64,000 nucleotides of DNA from Salipaludibacillus sp047795645. Its GTDB lineage: Bacteria; Bacillota; Bacilli; Bacillales; Salisediminibacteriaceae. A model generated the notes under the pieces. It saw nothing but the letters and a program-made list of their open reading frames with translations. It did no database searches and was not told the origin of the DNA. The DNA lies in contig NZ_CP181045.1 in NCBI RefSeq assembly GCF_047795645.1, forward strand, positions 2,046,001 to 2,110,000, in the 5' to 3' direction. Below, piece by piece: positions 1-9,244 of the stretch. How positions within the stretch are numbered: position 1 is the first letter of the stretch; the number at the start of each line of letters is the position of its first letter. The translations under genes were made by a program, and so were the position numbers.

Positions 1-20
1 AATGATTTACCTTTAAACAT
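1..20 (-). CDS. 5' end of a gene leaving the window (unknown product)
   Basis: An ATG on the minus strand at 20-18 is preceded by an AAGGGGGA ribosome binding site and opens a frame reading MFKGKS before the window ends. Only six residues are visible, so no function can be given. The 380 bp upstream hold a -10-like TATAAT (306-301) and a cre-like site (272-285), which suggests a carbon-regulated gene. This is a start-site call only. Confidence 0.45.
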
Positions 21-271
21 CTGATTTCCCCCTTAGTAATGTTAATTCATGTGTTTCGCAAACTTATTTGCTTTCAAAAATGTCACTTCCTCTTAATCTG
101 TAAAAACATTAACTAGGTAGATAACTTATTTCATCATCCTTTTACTTTTTAATTTTTTTACTGAAAGTAATCTTGTTAGACTTTTTAATGTCAACAGTAT
201 TAAACGAGGAAGAATACCGACAGAAGACAACCGTTTGCACAAAATGGTGTAAAAAAATCACGAACTTATCG

Positions 272-285
272 TGAAATCGTTTGCA
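272..285. promoter_or_regulatory. CcpA cre-like site
   Basis: TGAAATCGTTTGCA fits the cre core TGNAANCGNWWNCA at every defined position. It lies about 9-22 bp downstream of the probable start point set by the minus-strand TATAAT at 306-301, a position typical of CcpA repression. A weaker copy, GACAACCGTTTGCA, lies at 226-239 with two mismatches. The target would be the gene that runs off the left edge. Confidence 0.55.
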
Positions 286-404
286 CTATTTGATGTTTTC
301 ATTATACTATCGGATTCAATAAAAAAACAACCCTTTTTATAAATAAATTTTTATAACTTGAGAAATATCACATTAAAACCTTTATAAAACAATGTTTTAA
401 CACT

Positions 405-2102
405 TTAATTTTTTAATTTTTCAGCCAGAATTTCTAACGATATAACATCATCTGTTAACTCTTTTTGACAATTTGTTTGTTCTATTACTATTTTTTTAAC
501 GTCTCCGCTTTTATCTTGCAAACCGTTTGCACCATCTACTAATTCTGTGACAGAATTAACGACATCTTCTATCGCTTGATTAATTTGCATAATTGACTCA
601 TTAATATCATGGTGTTCCTGTGCTATTTTTATATTACCTGTCGAAATATCTTGAAAGATCTTGGCAGATGTCGCGGTTTTATTTCGAGCATTTTCGCTTT
701 TTTCTTGGAAGTTTTCAAATGCTCCTTCAACAGCCGTTGCCTCGTTACTTAAATCTACTAGTACATTTTTCGTTTGTTCTGAAAATTTATTCGTCCCTTG
801 TGAAAGTTTGCGAATTTCATCTGCAACAACAGCAAAAGTCCGCCCTTCCTTCCCAGCCTTTGCAGCTTCTATCGAAGCATTTATAGCCAATAAATTCGTT
901 TGATCTGCAATATCATCAATTCCCTGTAAAAAAGAAGAAATATGATTTAGTTGTCTTTGCATACATTTGACACGATTTGCAGTTACTCCTGTCTCATCGT
1001 TCAATTCATTCATCGTTGATTCTAAATCATTCATTAAAATAAGCCCTTCATTTGAAACGTGTTCCAAACTTTTCATTTGCTTACTCATGTATTCAATTGA
1101 TGATTGAATTTCTTCAGAACTAGCGGATACTTCTTCTGTCGTAGCAGAAATAGTTCCAGTAAAATCTGTTTGTCGTTCTATCTTATTAGTAAACTGATTC
1201 ATCGTTTCTTGAATCTCATTCATCCCATGCATTTGCTCAGTAGTTTTTTGTGAGGTTGTTTTTACGACTGATAATACATCATCACTAATTTGTTCGTTGC
1301 TTTTTAAGATGGAATCTAATCTTGAACCCATTCCTCTTAATCTTAAATCAATTTGCCCAAACTCATCATTGCGATTTGATTCTTGTGAAAAATTTAAATT
1401 TCCATCATGGTAAGCTTTAATTCTATTCATCACTATTCTCACACCACTATTTAAATTTCTTGCAAACAATAGTAAAGAAACGAGAGGAACGATGATAAGA
1501 GTTATCAAAGCAACCATTATTACTAATTCTGTGATAGCGATTGAAGATTGTAACGAAGAGGAAGCGTGATTACGTTGTTCTTCAATAAAATGTTGTATTC
1601 TTTCATTTACTGTATTAATGGATTCTTCATTTCTATTGATAATTGGCACAATTCGATTTCTTATTCTATCTACCTCTTCTCCCACATATAAACTAGTAAA
1701 ATATTCTTCAAAACTTCCTTCATAAGAACGAATAACATCATCCAAAAAAGCAAGATAATGTGAAACTTCGTCATTACCTGAAATTTCTTCTTTTAAACCT
1801 TCATAGAGCACACTCGTTTGTTGAAGTAGTTCATCTAATTGCTCAATTTGATTTTCATTGTATCCAGAAGTTGTAAGTTGGTATTTCAATACACTAATTT
1901 GATTTAACCCATTTACAAGTTGGGTATACTCTTGTTGAAAGATTGCAGATTCCTCTAATAACTTACTCTGAACAGATACATTTTGACTGTAAACATAGAT
2001 AAAAGCTCCTGATACAACACATGTAAGTAGAATCACCGCTGTTAGTCCGTATAACTTATGAATCAATTTCTTTTCCCTCGACCTTTTCTTTTTCCACCTC
2101 AT
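405..2102 (-). CDS. Methyl-accepting chemotaxis protein
   Basis: Transmembrane chemoreceptor of 565 aa that signals to CheA/CheW. A basic N-terminus is followed by TM1 (about residues 17-39), a roughly 150-residue extracellular helical sensor, TM2 (about 187-214), a HAMP segment and a long cytoplasmic coiled coil. The coil contains the conserved hairpin tip with DQTNLLAINASIEAAKAGK and VVADEIRKLS. The sensor looks like a four-helix-bundle type; its ligand cannot be told. The start at 2102 is chosen because AAGGGGGA lies 11 bp upstream; an in-frame start at 2153 has no such site. A minus-strand TACAAT (2167-2162) followed by a cre-like site (2139-2152) suggests catabolite control. No chemotaxis gene is adjacent, so this is an orphan receptor. 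Confidence 0.93.
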   Translation of the reverse strand: MRWKKKRSREKKLIHKLYGLTAVILLTCVVSGAFIYVYSQNVSVQSKLLEESAIFQQEYTQLVNGLNQISVLKYQLTTSGYNENQIEQLDELLQQTSVLYEGLKEEISGNDEVSHYLAFLDDVIRSYEGSFEEYFTSLYVGEEVDRIRNRIVPIINRNEESINTVNERIQHFIEEQRNHASSSLQSSIAITELVIMVALITLIIVPLVSLLLFARNLNSGVRIVMNRIKAYHDGNLNFSQESNRNDEFGQIDLRLRGMGSRLDSILKSNEQISDDVLSVVKTTSQKTTEQMHGMNEIQETMNQFTNKIERQTDFTGTISATTEEVSASSEEIQSSIEYMSKQMKSLEHVSNEGLILMNDLESTMNELNDETGVTANRVKCMQRQLNHISSFLQGIDDIADQTNLLAINASIEAAKAGKEGRTFAVVADEIRKLSQGTNKFSEQTKNVLVDLSNEATAVEGAFENFQEKSENARNKTATSAKIFQDISTGNIKIAQEHHDINESIMQINQAIEDVVNSVTELVDGANGLQDKSGDVKKIVIEQTNCQKELTDDVISLEILAEKLKN

Positions 2103-2138
2103 AACATAAGTATCCCCCTTGTAAGCATAAAAACTAAG

Positions 2139-2152
2139 CGCAATCGTTTGCA
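2139..2152. promoter_or_regulatory. CcpA cre-like site upstream of the MCP gene
   Basis: CGCAATCGTTTGCA matches the cre consensus except at the first base. It is flanked by AACTAAG and CTTAGTT arms, giving a longer inverted repeat (about 2132-2159). It sits just downstream of the putative minus-strand -10 at 2167-2162, as the site at 272-285 does for the left-edge gene. Confidence 0.45.
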
Positions 2153-2193
2153 CTTAGTTCCATTGTATCATTGGTTTAATTTTAATTCTATTC

Positions 2194-3078
2194 CTATTTC
2201 TGCTGTTTCATATTATTTGCAAAAGTTGTTCTTCTATATTCTCCTGGAGTAATTCCTTCCTTTTTTTTAAAGACCCTAGAAAAATAACTTACATCTGTGA
2301 AACCAACTTCATTGGAAATTGTCTTTAAATCAACATAATCTTGTTGAAGAAGTTCTTTCGCTTTCATCAAACGACAGTGATTCAAATACTGCACAGGAGA
2401 CATTCCGATCGTCTTTTTCATTGCTCTTGTTATATAATCAGGATGATAAAGTAATTCATGTGCCATGTTTGTCACACGAAAAGTATCTTCTCTGTAATGT
2501 AAATGAATAAACTGAATACATTGAGTAGCGATATTTTGTGCATTCGATGGTAATTCAAGTGCATTTTTTTGTAACTGAATAATAATATCAAAAAAATAGA
2601 TTTGTTGCTTCATTCTTTCTGCTGGTTCATTTGATTCATTTATTTTTAATAGTCTCTCTAATAAATTTACTGGTTGGTCTTTTCTACTAAATGAACCGAA
2701 CCTAGGTAAACGCAAGTTATATAAGTCTGACTCCATAAATGTACTTTTTCTTTTTATAATATTTGACCAATCAATTTTTCTCTCTTCTACTAAAGAGTAT
2801 GGTGAAGAGAAAGTAAAGTGAACCCAAATAAATTCTGTGTCTTCTTCACAGGGTTTCGATCCTGCATGCTCTATATAAGGTGCAAGAATAAAGTACTCCC
2901 CTTCCCCTATAGGAATATCTGTCCCGCTTTCTTCCATATACAACGTCCCTTTTGTTACGAATAGCAAAACAAAAATATCAAATTCACGTCGAAAATGTAC
3001 TTCTCCTTTAGGAAACAGAGCGCTTGATGCTTTAATAAAAATTGGTAACGGTGGTACCATCGTAAGTATAGTTTCCAA
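2194..3078 (-). CDS. AraC-family transcriptional regulator
   Basis: A 294-aa regulator with an N-terminal cupin-like sensor (about residues 15-150) and a C-terminal AraC domain with two helix-turn-helix motifs (about 190-285). The second motif contains ISNEVGFTDVSYFSRVFKKK and GITPGEYRR, characteristic of the family. Start is the TTG at 3078 behind GGGGTGA; the ATG six codons later lacks a comparable site. It is transcribed divergently from the MATE exporter across about 120 bp, the usual arrangement for a regulator and its target. It could equally control the MCP downstream. The ligand is unknown. Confidence 0.9.
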   Translation of the reverse strand: METILTMVPPLPIFIKASSALFPKGEVHFRREFDIFVLLFVTKGTLYMEESGTDIPIGEGEYFILAPYIEHAGSKPCEEDTEFIWVHFTFSSPYSLVEERKIDWSNIIKRKSTFMESDLYNLRLPRFGSFSRKDQPVNLLERLLKINESNEPAERMKQQIYFFDIIIQLQKNALELPSNAQNIATQCIQFIHLHYREDTFRVTNMAHELLYHPDYITRAMKKTIGMSPVQYLNHCRLMKAKELLQQDYVDLKTISNEVGFTDVSYFSRVFKKKEGITPGEYRRTTFANNMKQQK

Positions 3079-3198
3079 TATTCTTCACCCCAATGTCGGT
3101 TTTGTCCAATACTGTTCGTTTTTTTTACTATAATCTTACTATACACTGCTTTATGATTAGAAGGTAAGTTAGTTCAAGGAAAAAAGAAGGTGTTTTTT

Positions 3199-4599
3199 AT
3201 GAGTGAAGACCTAAAGAAAAAGACTGCTAAGCTCACTCTTTTCGCAATAACATGGCCAATTTTTATTGAAATACTTCTTCATATGCTTATGGGGAATGCA
3301 GATACGTTAATGTTGAGTCAATATGATGATAACGCTGTTGCCGCTGTTGGAGTTGCCAACCAAATTATGAGTATCATTATCGTCATGTTCGGTTCTGTCG
3401 CTGCCGGAACAACGATTCTCATCGCACAAAATTTAGGGGCAAATCAAACGAAACGAGCCTCGCAAATTGCAGTTGTTTCAATTGTTACAAATATTGTTTT
3501 TGGATTAGTGTTAAGTATCGTTTTGTTCTTTTTTGGTGAACCGATCTTATTAGCGATGAATTTACCAGAAGAACTGATGAGTACATCACTCATTTATTTG
3601 AAAATCGTCGGTGGTATCTCATTTGTACAAGCACTAATTATGACATTATCTGCAATCATTAAAAGTCATGGTTTTACAAAAGACGCTATGTATGTCACGT
3701 TGGGGATGAACATCGTCAATGTGATTGGTAACTATATCTTTATTTTTGGAGCTTTTGGTGCGCCTATTCTCGGACCAACAGGTGTTGCTATGAGTACTGC
3801 CTTTAGCCGAATCCTAGGAACGATCATTTTATTTATATTATTATATAGGAGAGTTAAAGGCGATTTACCATGGAGTTTCTTAACAAAAAAATTTCCTAAA
3901 CGCGAACTTAAAGATCTTTTAAAAATTGGTATTCCTGCTGCTGGTGAACAATTGTCTTATAATGGTTCGCAAATGGTCATTACTTTTTTTATCGCATCGA
4001 TGGGAACAGCAGCTTTAACAACGAGAGTGTATACATGGAATATCATGATGTTAGCTTTTCTATTTTCGATTGCGATTGGTCAAGGTACACAAATTCTTGT
4101 CGGACATTTAATAGGTGAAAAAAAGTACGAAGCTGCGTATCAACGTTGTCTTCGAAGTCTTTGGATTGGCATGAGTGTTTCAACGTTTATGGCTATTTCA
4201 TTCGCATTTTTCCGCGAGGAAATTTTCTCCATATTCACAGATAACCAAGAAATCATTCAGTTAGGCGGAGCTCTATTAATTTTAACCGTCTTTTTAGAAC
4301 CAGGTCGAGCATTTAATCTGATTGTTATTAACTCGTTACGTGCTTCTGGTGACGTGAGATTCCCTGCATATGTTGGAATTATATCGATGTGGGGAGTTGC
4401 TGTATTCGTGTCATATACGGCAGGAATTTGGCTTGGCCTTGGATTAATTGGCGTTTGGATTGCTTTTATTCTTGATGAGTGGATTAGAGGAATTCTTATG
4501 CTTCGTAGATGGAAGTCAAAGAAATGGATGAGAATGTCGTTTATTGTTGAAGAAGATGACAAAGAAAAAAACACTGGCAACAAAGCAAACACAAATTAG
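3199..4599 (+). CDS. MATE-family multidrug/cation exporter
   Basis: Multi-spanning membrane protein of 466 aa with about 12 hydrophobic segments arranged as two related halves, typical in length and pattern for MATE efflux proteins. N-terminal elements such as PIFIEILLHMLMGNADTLML and a central GIPAAGEQLSYNGSQ fit the family. These proteins export cationic compounds in exchange for Na+ or H+. The ATG at 3199 has AAGAAGG upstream and is preferred over the GTG at 3190. The gene is divergent from the AraC gene and ends in its own hairpin terminator, so it is probably monocistronic. The substrate cannot be inferred. Confidence 0.92.
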   Translation: MSEDLKKKTAKLTLFAITWPIFIEILLHMLMGNADTLMLSQYDDNAVAAVGVANQIMSIIIVMFGSVAAGTTILIAQNLGANQTKRASQIAVVSIVTNIVFGLVLSIVLFFFGEPILLAMNLPEELMSTSLIYLKIVGGISFVQALIMTLSAIIKSHGFTKDAMYVTLGMNIVNVIGNYIFIFGAFGAPILGPTGVAMSTAFSRILGTIILFILLYRRVKGDLPWSFLTKKFPKRELKDLLKIGIPAAGEQLSYNGSQMVITFFIASMGTAALTTRVYTWNIMMLAFLFSIAIGQGTQILVGHLIGEKKYEAAYQRCLRSLWIGMSVSTFMAISFAFFREEIFSIFTDNQEIIQLGGALLILTVFLEPGRAFNLIVINSLRASGDVRFPAYVGIISMWGVAVFVSYTAGIWLGLGLIGVWIAFILDEWIRGILMLRRWKSKKWMRMSFIVEEDDKEKNTGNKANTN

Positions 4600-4605
4600 T
4601 AGATA

Positions 4606-4641
4606 GCCTTACATACAGGTCGTTGTATTGTAGGGCTTTTT
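4606..4641 (+). terminator. Terminator of the MATE gene
   Basis: Imperfect inverted repeat GCCTTACATACA / TGTATTGTAGGGC followed by TTTTT, directly behind the stop codon. Confidence 0.6.
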
Positions 4642-4820
4642 GCATTTCTTCTCATTAAAAAATATTACTTGGATCAATTTCATAATGCATTTTCTTAATA
4701 TAGTTAGAATTACAAAACTAATTTTATCTTTGAATAAATCGGTACTGTAAGATTTACTTACACAAAAATTCACAACATACCAAACCTTATATAGGCCAAC
4801 ATGTAAACTATGAAATTAGA

Positions 4821-4835
4821 TGTGAATTTTTCACA
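4821..4835. promoter_or_regulatory. Palindrome upstream of the TAXI gene (possible operator)
   Basis: TGTGAATTTTTCACA is a perfect inverted repeat (odd centre) 17 bp upstream of a -35-like TTGACA at 4852-4857, which pairs with TTAAAT at 4875-4880 at 17-bp spacing. It resembles the Fnr (TGTGA-N6-TCACA) and Rex (TTGTGAA-N4-TTCACAA) operators but is one base shorter than either. The rest of the 4642-4948 gap shows nothing recognised. Confidence 0.4.
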
Positions 4836-4948
4836 ATTGTACCAGAACGTTTTGACAAGCATTAAATTTTTTGGTTAAATTAAATAGAATATCAGCATAT
4901 AAATATGAACGAGCTGATATTTATAGATTTAAATAAGGGGGAATTAAA

Positions 4949-6040
4949 TTGACAAGAAAATTTACTTCAATTTTTGCGTTGCTTTTAACAGGTAGTTTAG
5001 TTTTAGCTGCATGTGGAGATGGTAATGACAACGAAAATGACGCGGACAACACCGGTGGAAACAATGATAATAACACCGAAGAAAACGAAGTTAATAACAA
5101 TAACGAAGATGCTAATGAAGACGAAGGTAATAATGAGGCCGCAGGTGATGTTAACATTGGTAATCTTCAACTAGGAACTGGTAGTACCGGTGGAACTTAC
5201 TATCCCCTAGGTACAGAAATGGCTACAGTCATCAACAACAATATTGATGTTGATGGATTTGACTTAAGTGCCATTTCAACTGGTGCTTCTGTAGAAAATA
5301 TCGTTGGTATAATGTCTGGAGAAATGGACCTTGGTATGTCAGTTCACTTACCAGCACTTGATGCACTAACTGGTGATGGTGACTTTGAAGGTATCGAACA
5401 TGATAACTTCGGTTTCATGGGACAGATTTATCCTGAAGTGATGCAAATTGTTACAGGTGCTGATTCCGGAATTGAATCGATTGCAGACTTAGCAGGTGCT
5501 GATATTGCAATAGGTCCTCCTGGAAGTGGTACTCAATCTGCAGCGAAATTAATTCTAGCAGCTTATGGAATTGAAGACGGTGATTATAATCCCTATGAAG
5601 AAGGGTTTGGTGATGCTGCCGGACGTATTCAAGATGGTAATTTGGACGCTTCCTTCGGTCTTCTTGGACTCCCAGCAGGAGGAATTGATGAACTCGCTGC
5701 ATCCCGCGATATCAATTTAATTCCAATTAGCGATGAAGGTCTTCAGTACGTTGAAGACAATAGTGGCTATGCAGCGATGACGATTCCTGCTGATTCTTAT
5801 GACTTCTTAGAAGAAGACATTCAAGCGATTACTGCTTATGCTGTTCTTGTTGGATCAACAGATACTATTGATGAAGATCTAGGCTATGAAATCATGAAAG
5901 CTCTTTACGAAAACAGTGGAGACATTGCTCACCCTCAAGGAGATTACTTAACTCATGAGAATGCAATGAACGGTTCAGATGGTCTTCCATTGCACCCAGG
6001 TGCAGAAAGATACTTTGAAGAAGAAGGTCTTCTAGACTAA
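4949..6040 (+). CDS. TAXI-family TRAP transporter solute-binding lipoprotein
   Basis: Extracytoplasmic substrate-binding subunit of a TAXI-TRAP transporter, 363 aa. The signal peptide ends in a lipobox (LVLAAC), so the protein is lipid-anchored. A 45-residue Asn/Asp/Glu-rich linker leads to the binding domain, which begins with the family hallmark LGTGSTGGTYYPLG. Start is TTG with AAGGGGGA seven bases upstream; no better ATG exists. The gene ends in a strong terminator and is followed 255 bp later by the fused permease, so binding protein and permease are probably expressed at different levels. TAXI systems take up organic acids or amino acids such as glutamate; the substrate is not readable here. 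Confidence 0.93.
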   Translation: MTRKFTSIFALLLTGSLVLAACGDGNDNENDADNTGGNNDNNTEENEVNNNNEDANEDEGNNEAAGDVNIGNLQLGTGSTGGTYYPLGTEMATVINNNIDVDGFDLSAISTGASVENIVGIMSGEMDLGMSVHLPALDALTGDGDFEGIEHDNFGFMGQIYPEVMQIVTGADSGIESIADLAGADIAIGPPGSGTQSAAKLILAAYGIEDGDYNPYEEGFGDAAGRIQDGNLDASFGLLGLPAGGIDELAASRDINLIPISDEGLQYVEDNSGYAAMTIPADSYDFLEEDIQAITAYAVLVGSTDTIDEDLGYEIMKALYENSGDIAHPQGDYLTHENAMNGSDGLPLHPGAERYFEEEGLLD

Positions 6041-6066
6041 TAATTTAAAAAATAAATAGGTACTCG

Positions 6067-6103
6067 AAGCCGGACAACTTCATTCAAGTGTCCGGCTTTT
6101 TTT
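6067..6103 (+). terminator. Terminator behind the TAXI binding protein
   Basis: AGCCGGACA paired with TGTCCGGCT, then TTTTTTT: a strong intrinsic terminator between binding-protein and permease genes. Confidence 0.85.
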
Positions 6104-6165
6104 AGACGTTTTATCATTTTCTATTGTATAAATTATGAAACTATGATAAAAAAAGATTATTCATA

Positions 6166-6243
6166 TAAATGTTGCTCTGCCTTCTTATGGCAGAACATCG
6201 ACGAAAGCGTAGGAATTGATTTCCCTCCTTCCTTTTCGTCGAT
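6166..6243 (+). promoter_or_regulatory. Two hairpins in the leader of the TRAP permease
   Basis: TCTGCC/GGCAGA (about 6168-6193) is followed by ATCGACGAAA (6197-6206) pairing with TTTTCGTCGAT (6233-6243). Neither has a good U-run. They may tune read-through or stability of the permease mRNA; no known riboswitch was recognised. Confidence 0.35.
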
Positions 6244-6295
6244 TTAACTTACTATATAAATATAAAAATACATGTTACTAAGGTGAGGTGAAAGT

Positions 6296-8263
6296 ATGCA
6301 AGACTCAGAAAAAGATATGCTTTCGGAAAAAGAACAACAGGAAATGTTAGCTAAATACGATAAAGAATCTTCTTTTCGGCAAAACACGGGAAAATGGAAA
6401 TGGGTCATTTCTTTTCTAGCGATCTCTTTGACAGTATTTCATTTATGGAGAGCTTTACCACAATCTGGTGGTCCACTCGTTTATTTGATGCAAGGATCTG
6501 TACATTTGGGAACAGCAATGGGATTAATTTTTCTTCTATATCCTTTACGAAGATCTGGCATTAAAAAAATTGGTGTACCATGGTACGATGTAATATTAGC
6601 ATTTTTATCAATGGGTTCTGCATATTATATTTTATTTAGATATGAATGGCTTACTGGTGCTTCTCGAATTCTTGGAAATTCCAATCTCGATATCATCGTT
6701 GCTACGATAGGTATTGTACTTTTATTAGAAGCGACACGCCGAGCTGTCGGTATCCCGATTATCGTCATTGCTTCTGTAGCAATCCTTTATGGATTATATG
6801 GTACGAATATCCCCTATTTTGGTCATGGTGGGTTTGACTGGCCGGGATTAGCTAGACGTTTATTTTTCACATCAGATGCTATTTTTGGTACTCCTATTCA
6901 AATTTCATCAACGTACATTTATCTATTCTTGTTTTTCGGTGTCATGCTAACCAAAACAGGTGTGGGACAGTACTTTAATGATTTAGCTTTTGGTGCGACA
7001 GGTCAATTCACAGGTGGAACAGCGAAAGCTGCAGTTGCAGCTTCTGCTATGCAAGGAATGGTTACTGGAAGTTCTGTTGCAAATACGGTTGCTTCCGGCT
7101 CATTTACAATCCCAATGATGAAACGTGCAAAATTCAGACCAGAATTTGCTGCTGCTGCTGAAGCATCAGCCTCAACTGGTGGTCAAATTATGCCGCCAAT
7201 CATGGGTGCCGCTGCCTTTATTATGGCTGAATATGTATCTAGTGTTTCTTACAGTGACATCATTATTATTGGTATCATACCTGCAGTTCTATATTTCACT
7301 GGTGTTTTTATGGGGACACACTTTGAAGCAAAACGTTACGGTATTACAGGTCTGCCAAAAAGTGAACTACCTTCTATGAAAGGCTTAGCGAAACGAGCAG
7401 ATTTACTATTACCTTTAGTAGTCATTGTTTCGATGCTTGTTAATGGGTTTACTCCCACTTACGCAGCTTTAACTGGTATTGGTACAGCCTTCGTGGTTAG
7501 CTTCTTCCGGAAAGATACTCGGATGACCCCACGGAGTATGATAGATGCGCTTGAACAAGGTGCTAGGGTTGCCCTACCTGTTATTGCAGCCTGTGCTACA
7601 GCTGGTATCATCGTAGGGGTGGTTGTTTTCACTGGTTTAGGTGGGAAAATAGCCGGTGGATTACTAGACATTGCCGGTAATAACCTCTTCTTGCTATTAT
7701 TCTTTACGATGATTGCTTGTATATTATTAGGTATGGGCTTGCCGACTACTGCAAATTATGTTGTCACGGCTTCGATGGCAGCTCCTGCTTTGATTTCATT
7801 TGGAGTTCCTGATATCTCGGCTCATTTCTTCGTATTTTACTTTGGAATTGTTGCTGACATCACTCCGCCAGTTTGTTTGGCCGCTTATGCCGGTGCAGGA
7901 ATAGCAAAGGCGAACCCGATGAAAGCAGGTGTTACCGCATTCAAGTTAGCAATCGCTGGGTTTATTATCCCTTATGTATTTGTATATAATCCAGCGTTAT
8001 TACTACAAGATGCCGATGTATTAACGGTCATTCAATTAGTCATCACAGCTCTCCTAGGGATGGCAGCAGTAAGTGCAACGATGATGGGATATTTTGTTTA
8101 TACATTCAAGTGGTATGAAAGACTTTTACTTCTCGTATCAGGTTTAATGCTGATCTATCCAGAAAACTTAGTAATCGAACTATCTGGATTAGCCTTGTTT
8201 ATTCTGATAGGTTTCGTTCAATATAAGCGTAAGAAAAAAGAAACCGCAGTCGATAATAACTAA
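6296..8263 (+). CDS. TRAP transporter fused permease (DctQ-DctM type)
   Basis: Integral membrane permease of 655 aa, the usual size of TAXI-associated permeases in which the small (DctQ, 4 TM) and large (DctM) subunits are fused. The DctM part holds conserved Gly/Thr-rich stretches, for example AMQGMVTGSSVANTVASGSF and STGGQIMPPIMGAAAF, and later GMGLPTTANYVV. It moves the substrate delivered by the TAXI lipoprotein using an ion gradient, probably Na+. Start is ATG with AAGGTGAGGTGA upstream. A hairpin terminator lies right after the stop. The neighbouring RpiR regulator and aminotransferase on the other strand may act on the imported compound. Confidence 0.94.
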   Translation: MQDSEKDMLSEKEQQEMLAKYDKESSFRQNTGKWKWVISFLAISLTVFHLWRALPQSGGPLVYLMQGSVHLGTAMGLIFLLYPLRRSGIKKIGVPWYDVILAFLSMGSAYYILFRYEWLTGASRILGNSNLDIIVATIGIVLLLEATRRAVGIPIIVIASVAILYGLYGTNIPYFGHGGFDWPGLARRLFFTSDAIFGTPIQISSTYIYLFLFFGVMLTKTGVGQYFNDLAFGATGQFTGGTAKAAVAASAMQGMVTGSSVANTVASGSFTIPMMKRAKFRPEFAAAAEASASTGGQIMPPIMGAAAFIMAEYVSSVSYSDIIIIGIIPAVLYFTGVFMGTHFEAKRYGITGLPKSELPSMKGLAKRADLLLPLVVIVSMLVNGFTPTYAALTGIGTAFVVSFFRKDTRMTPRSMIDALEQGARVALPVIAACATAGIIVGVVVFTGLGGKIAGGLLDIAGNNLFLLLFFTMIACILLGMGLPTTANYVVTASMAAPALISFGVPDISAHFFVFYFGIVADITPPVCLAAYAGAGIAKANPMKAGVTAFKLAIAGFIIPYVFVYNPALLLQDADVLTVIQLVITALLGMAAVSATMMGYFVYTFKWYERLLLLVSGLMLIYPENLVIELSGLALFILIGFVQYKRKKKETAVDNN

Positions 8264-8277
8264 AGAAAACCTAAAAA

Positions 8278-8314
8278 AGCGTTCAGAATCAGTATACGAT
8301 TCTGCGCGCTTTTC
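8278..8314 (+). terminator. Terminator behind the TRAP permease
   Basis: AGCGTTCAGAATC / GATTCTGCGCGCT stem with TTTT tail. It lies between convergent genes and may serve both. Confidence 0.75.
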
Positions 8315-8376
8315 TCAGTGGATATGTTAAACTCCCTGTTGATTTGTAAGATCGATTTCCCTTTAGCTAGCAACTG

Positions 8377-9231
8377 TTAATCATAAAATACGTCAAATGT
8401 TTCCCAAAGACCTTCTAATTCTTTCAGCCTCTTTTCTACTTTCTTATGTTCCGCTCTAGTCAAAGCTGTTATCAATGCACTTGCTATACTCATTGGGGCA
8501 GAAAAAGAATCAATAAATGAATTTATTTCGGTATTTGCAACTATTTTAAAATCCGCATATGGCACAAGTGGACTTAGTAAATGGTCTGTAATGACAACTG
8601 TTTTTGCATTTCTTTGCTTCACATATTTCAACACTTCCACTGTTCTTCTCGTGTAGCGAGAAAATCCAAGACCGATAACAAGGTCATCTTCTGAAATGTC
8701 TAAAAGATGCTCTGAAACGCCATCTGCTTGATGAATCATTTCAGTATTTTGAAGAACGAGATCTAAATAAAACTCCAAAAATCCAGCAATACTCGTTGCA
8801 CTACGGTAAGCGATAATATAAATCCGTTTTGCTTCTATCATTTCATTTACTACTTTCTCGAAAATAGCAGGATCAACTTGATTTAGCGTTTGCTTTAAAT
8901 TTTGAATATCATCTTTCAAAACCTCTGTTATAACATTTTCTGTATAATTATCTTCGTCCGTTGTTCTTGCCAATACTTCAGCAGACGTCATTTTTCGTTG
9001 TAACGCTTCTTGCAAATGTCTTTGTAGATCTGGATAACCTTTATAATTTAGGAAAAAGGCAAATCGAATGACTGTCGCTTCGCCAACTTTGACATATTTA
9101 GCTAGCTTCGAGGCTGTAAGGAAAGCTGCTGTCTCATGATGCTCAATTAAATAATTAGCAATCTTTTTATGAGATTTGCTCATTTTTTCTCTCGCCTTAA
9201 TCATTCTTTCATATACATCACTGTCAAGCAA
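8377..9231 (-). CDS. MurR/RpiR-family transcriptional regulator
   Basis: A 284-aa regulator with the N-terminal RpiR helix-turn-helix domain (about residues 1-77; motif VGEATVIRFAFFLNYKGYPD) and a C-terminal SIS domain (about 120-250; IYIIAYRSATSIAG and DLVIGLGFSRYTRRTVEVL) that senses a phosphorylated sugar or related ligand. Start is TTG at 9231 with GGAGG seven bases upstream. That site sits immediately behind the stop of the aminotransferase gene, so the two genes form an operon. A perfect palindrome upstream of the aminotransferase (10682-10699) is a plausible autoregulatory operator. RpiR proteins beside transport and aminotransferase genes usually control that local catabolic unit. Confidence 0.92.
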   Translation of the reverse strand: MLDSDVYERMIKAREKMSKSHKKIANYLIEHHETAAFLTASKLAKYVKVGEATVIRFAFFLNYKGYPDLQRHLQEALQRKMTSAEVLARTTDEDNYTENVITEVLKDDIQNLKQTLNQVDPAIFEKVVNEMIEAKRIYIIAYRSATSIAGFLEFYLDLVLQNTEMIHQADGVSEHLLDISEDDLVIGLGFSRYTRRTVEVLKYVKQRNAKTVVITDHLLSPLVPYADFKIVANTEINSFIDSFSAPMSIASALITALTRAEHKKVEKRLKELEGLWETFDVFYD

Positions 9232-9244
9232 GCTGCATCCTCCT

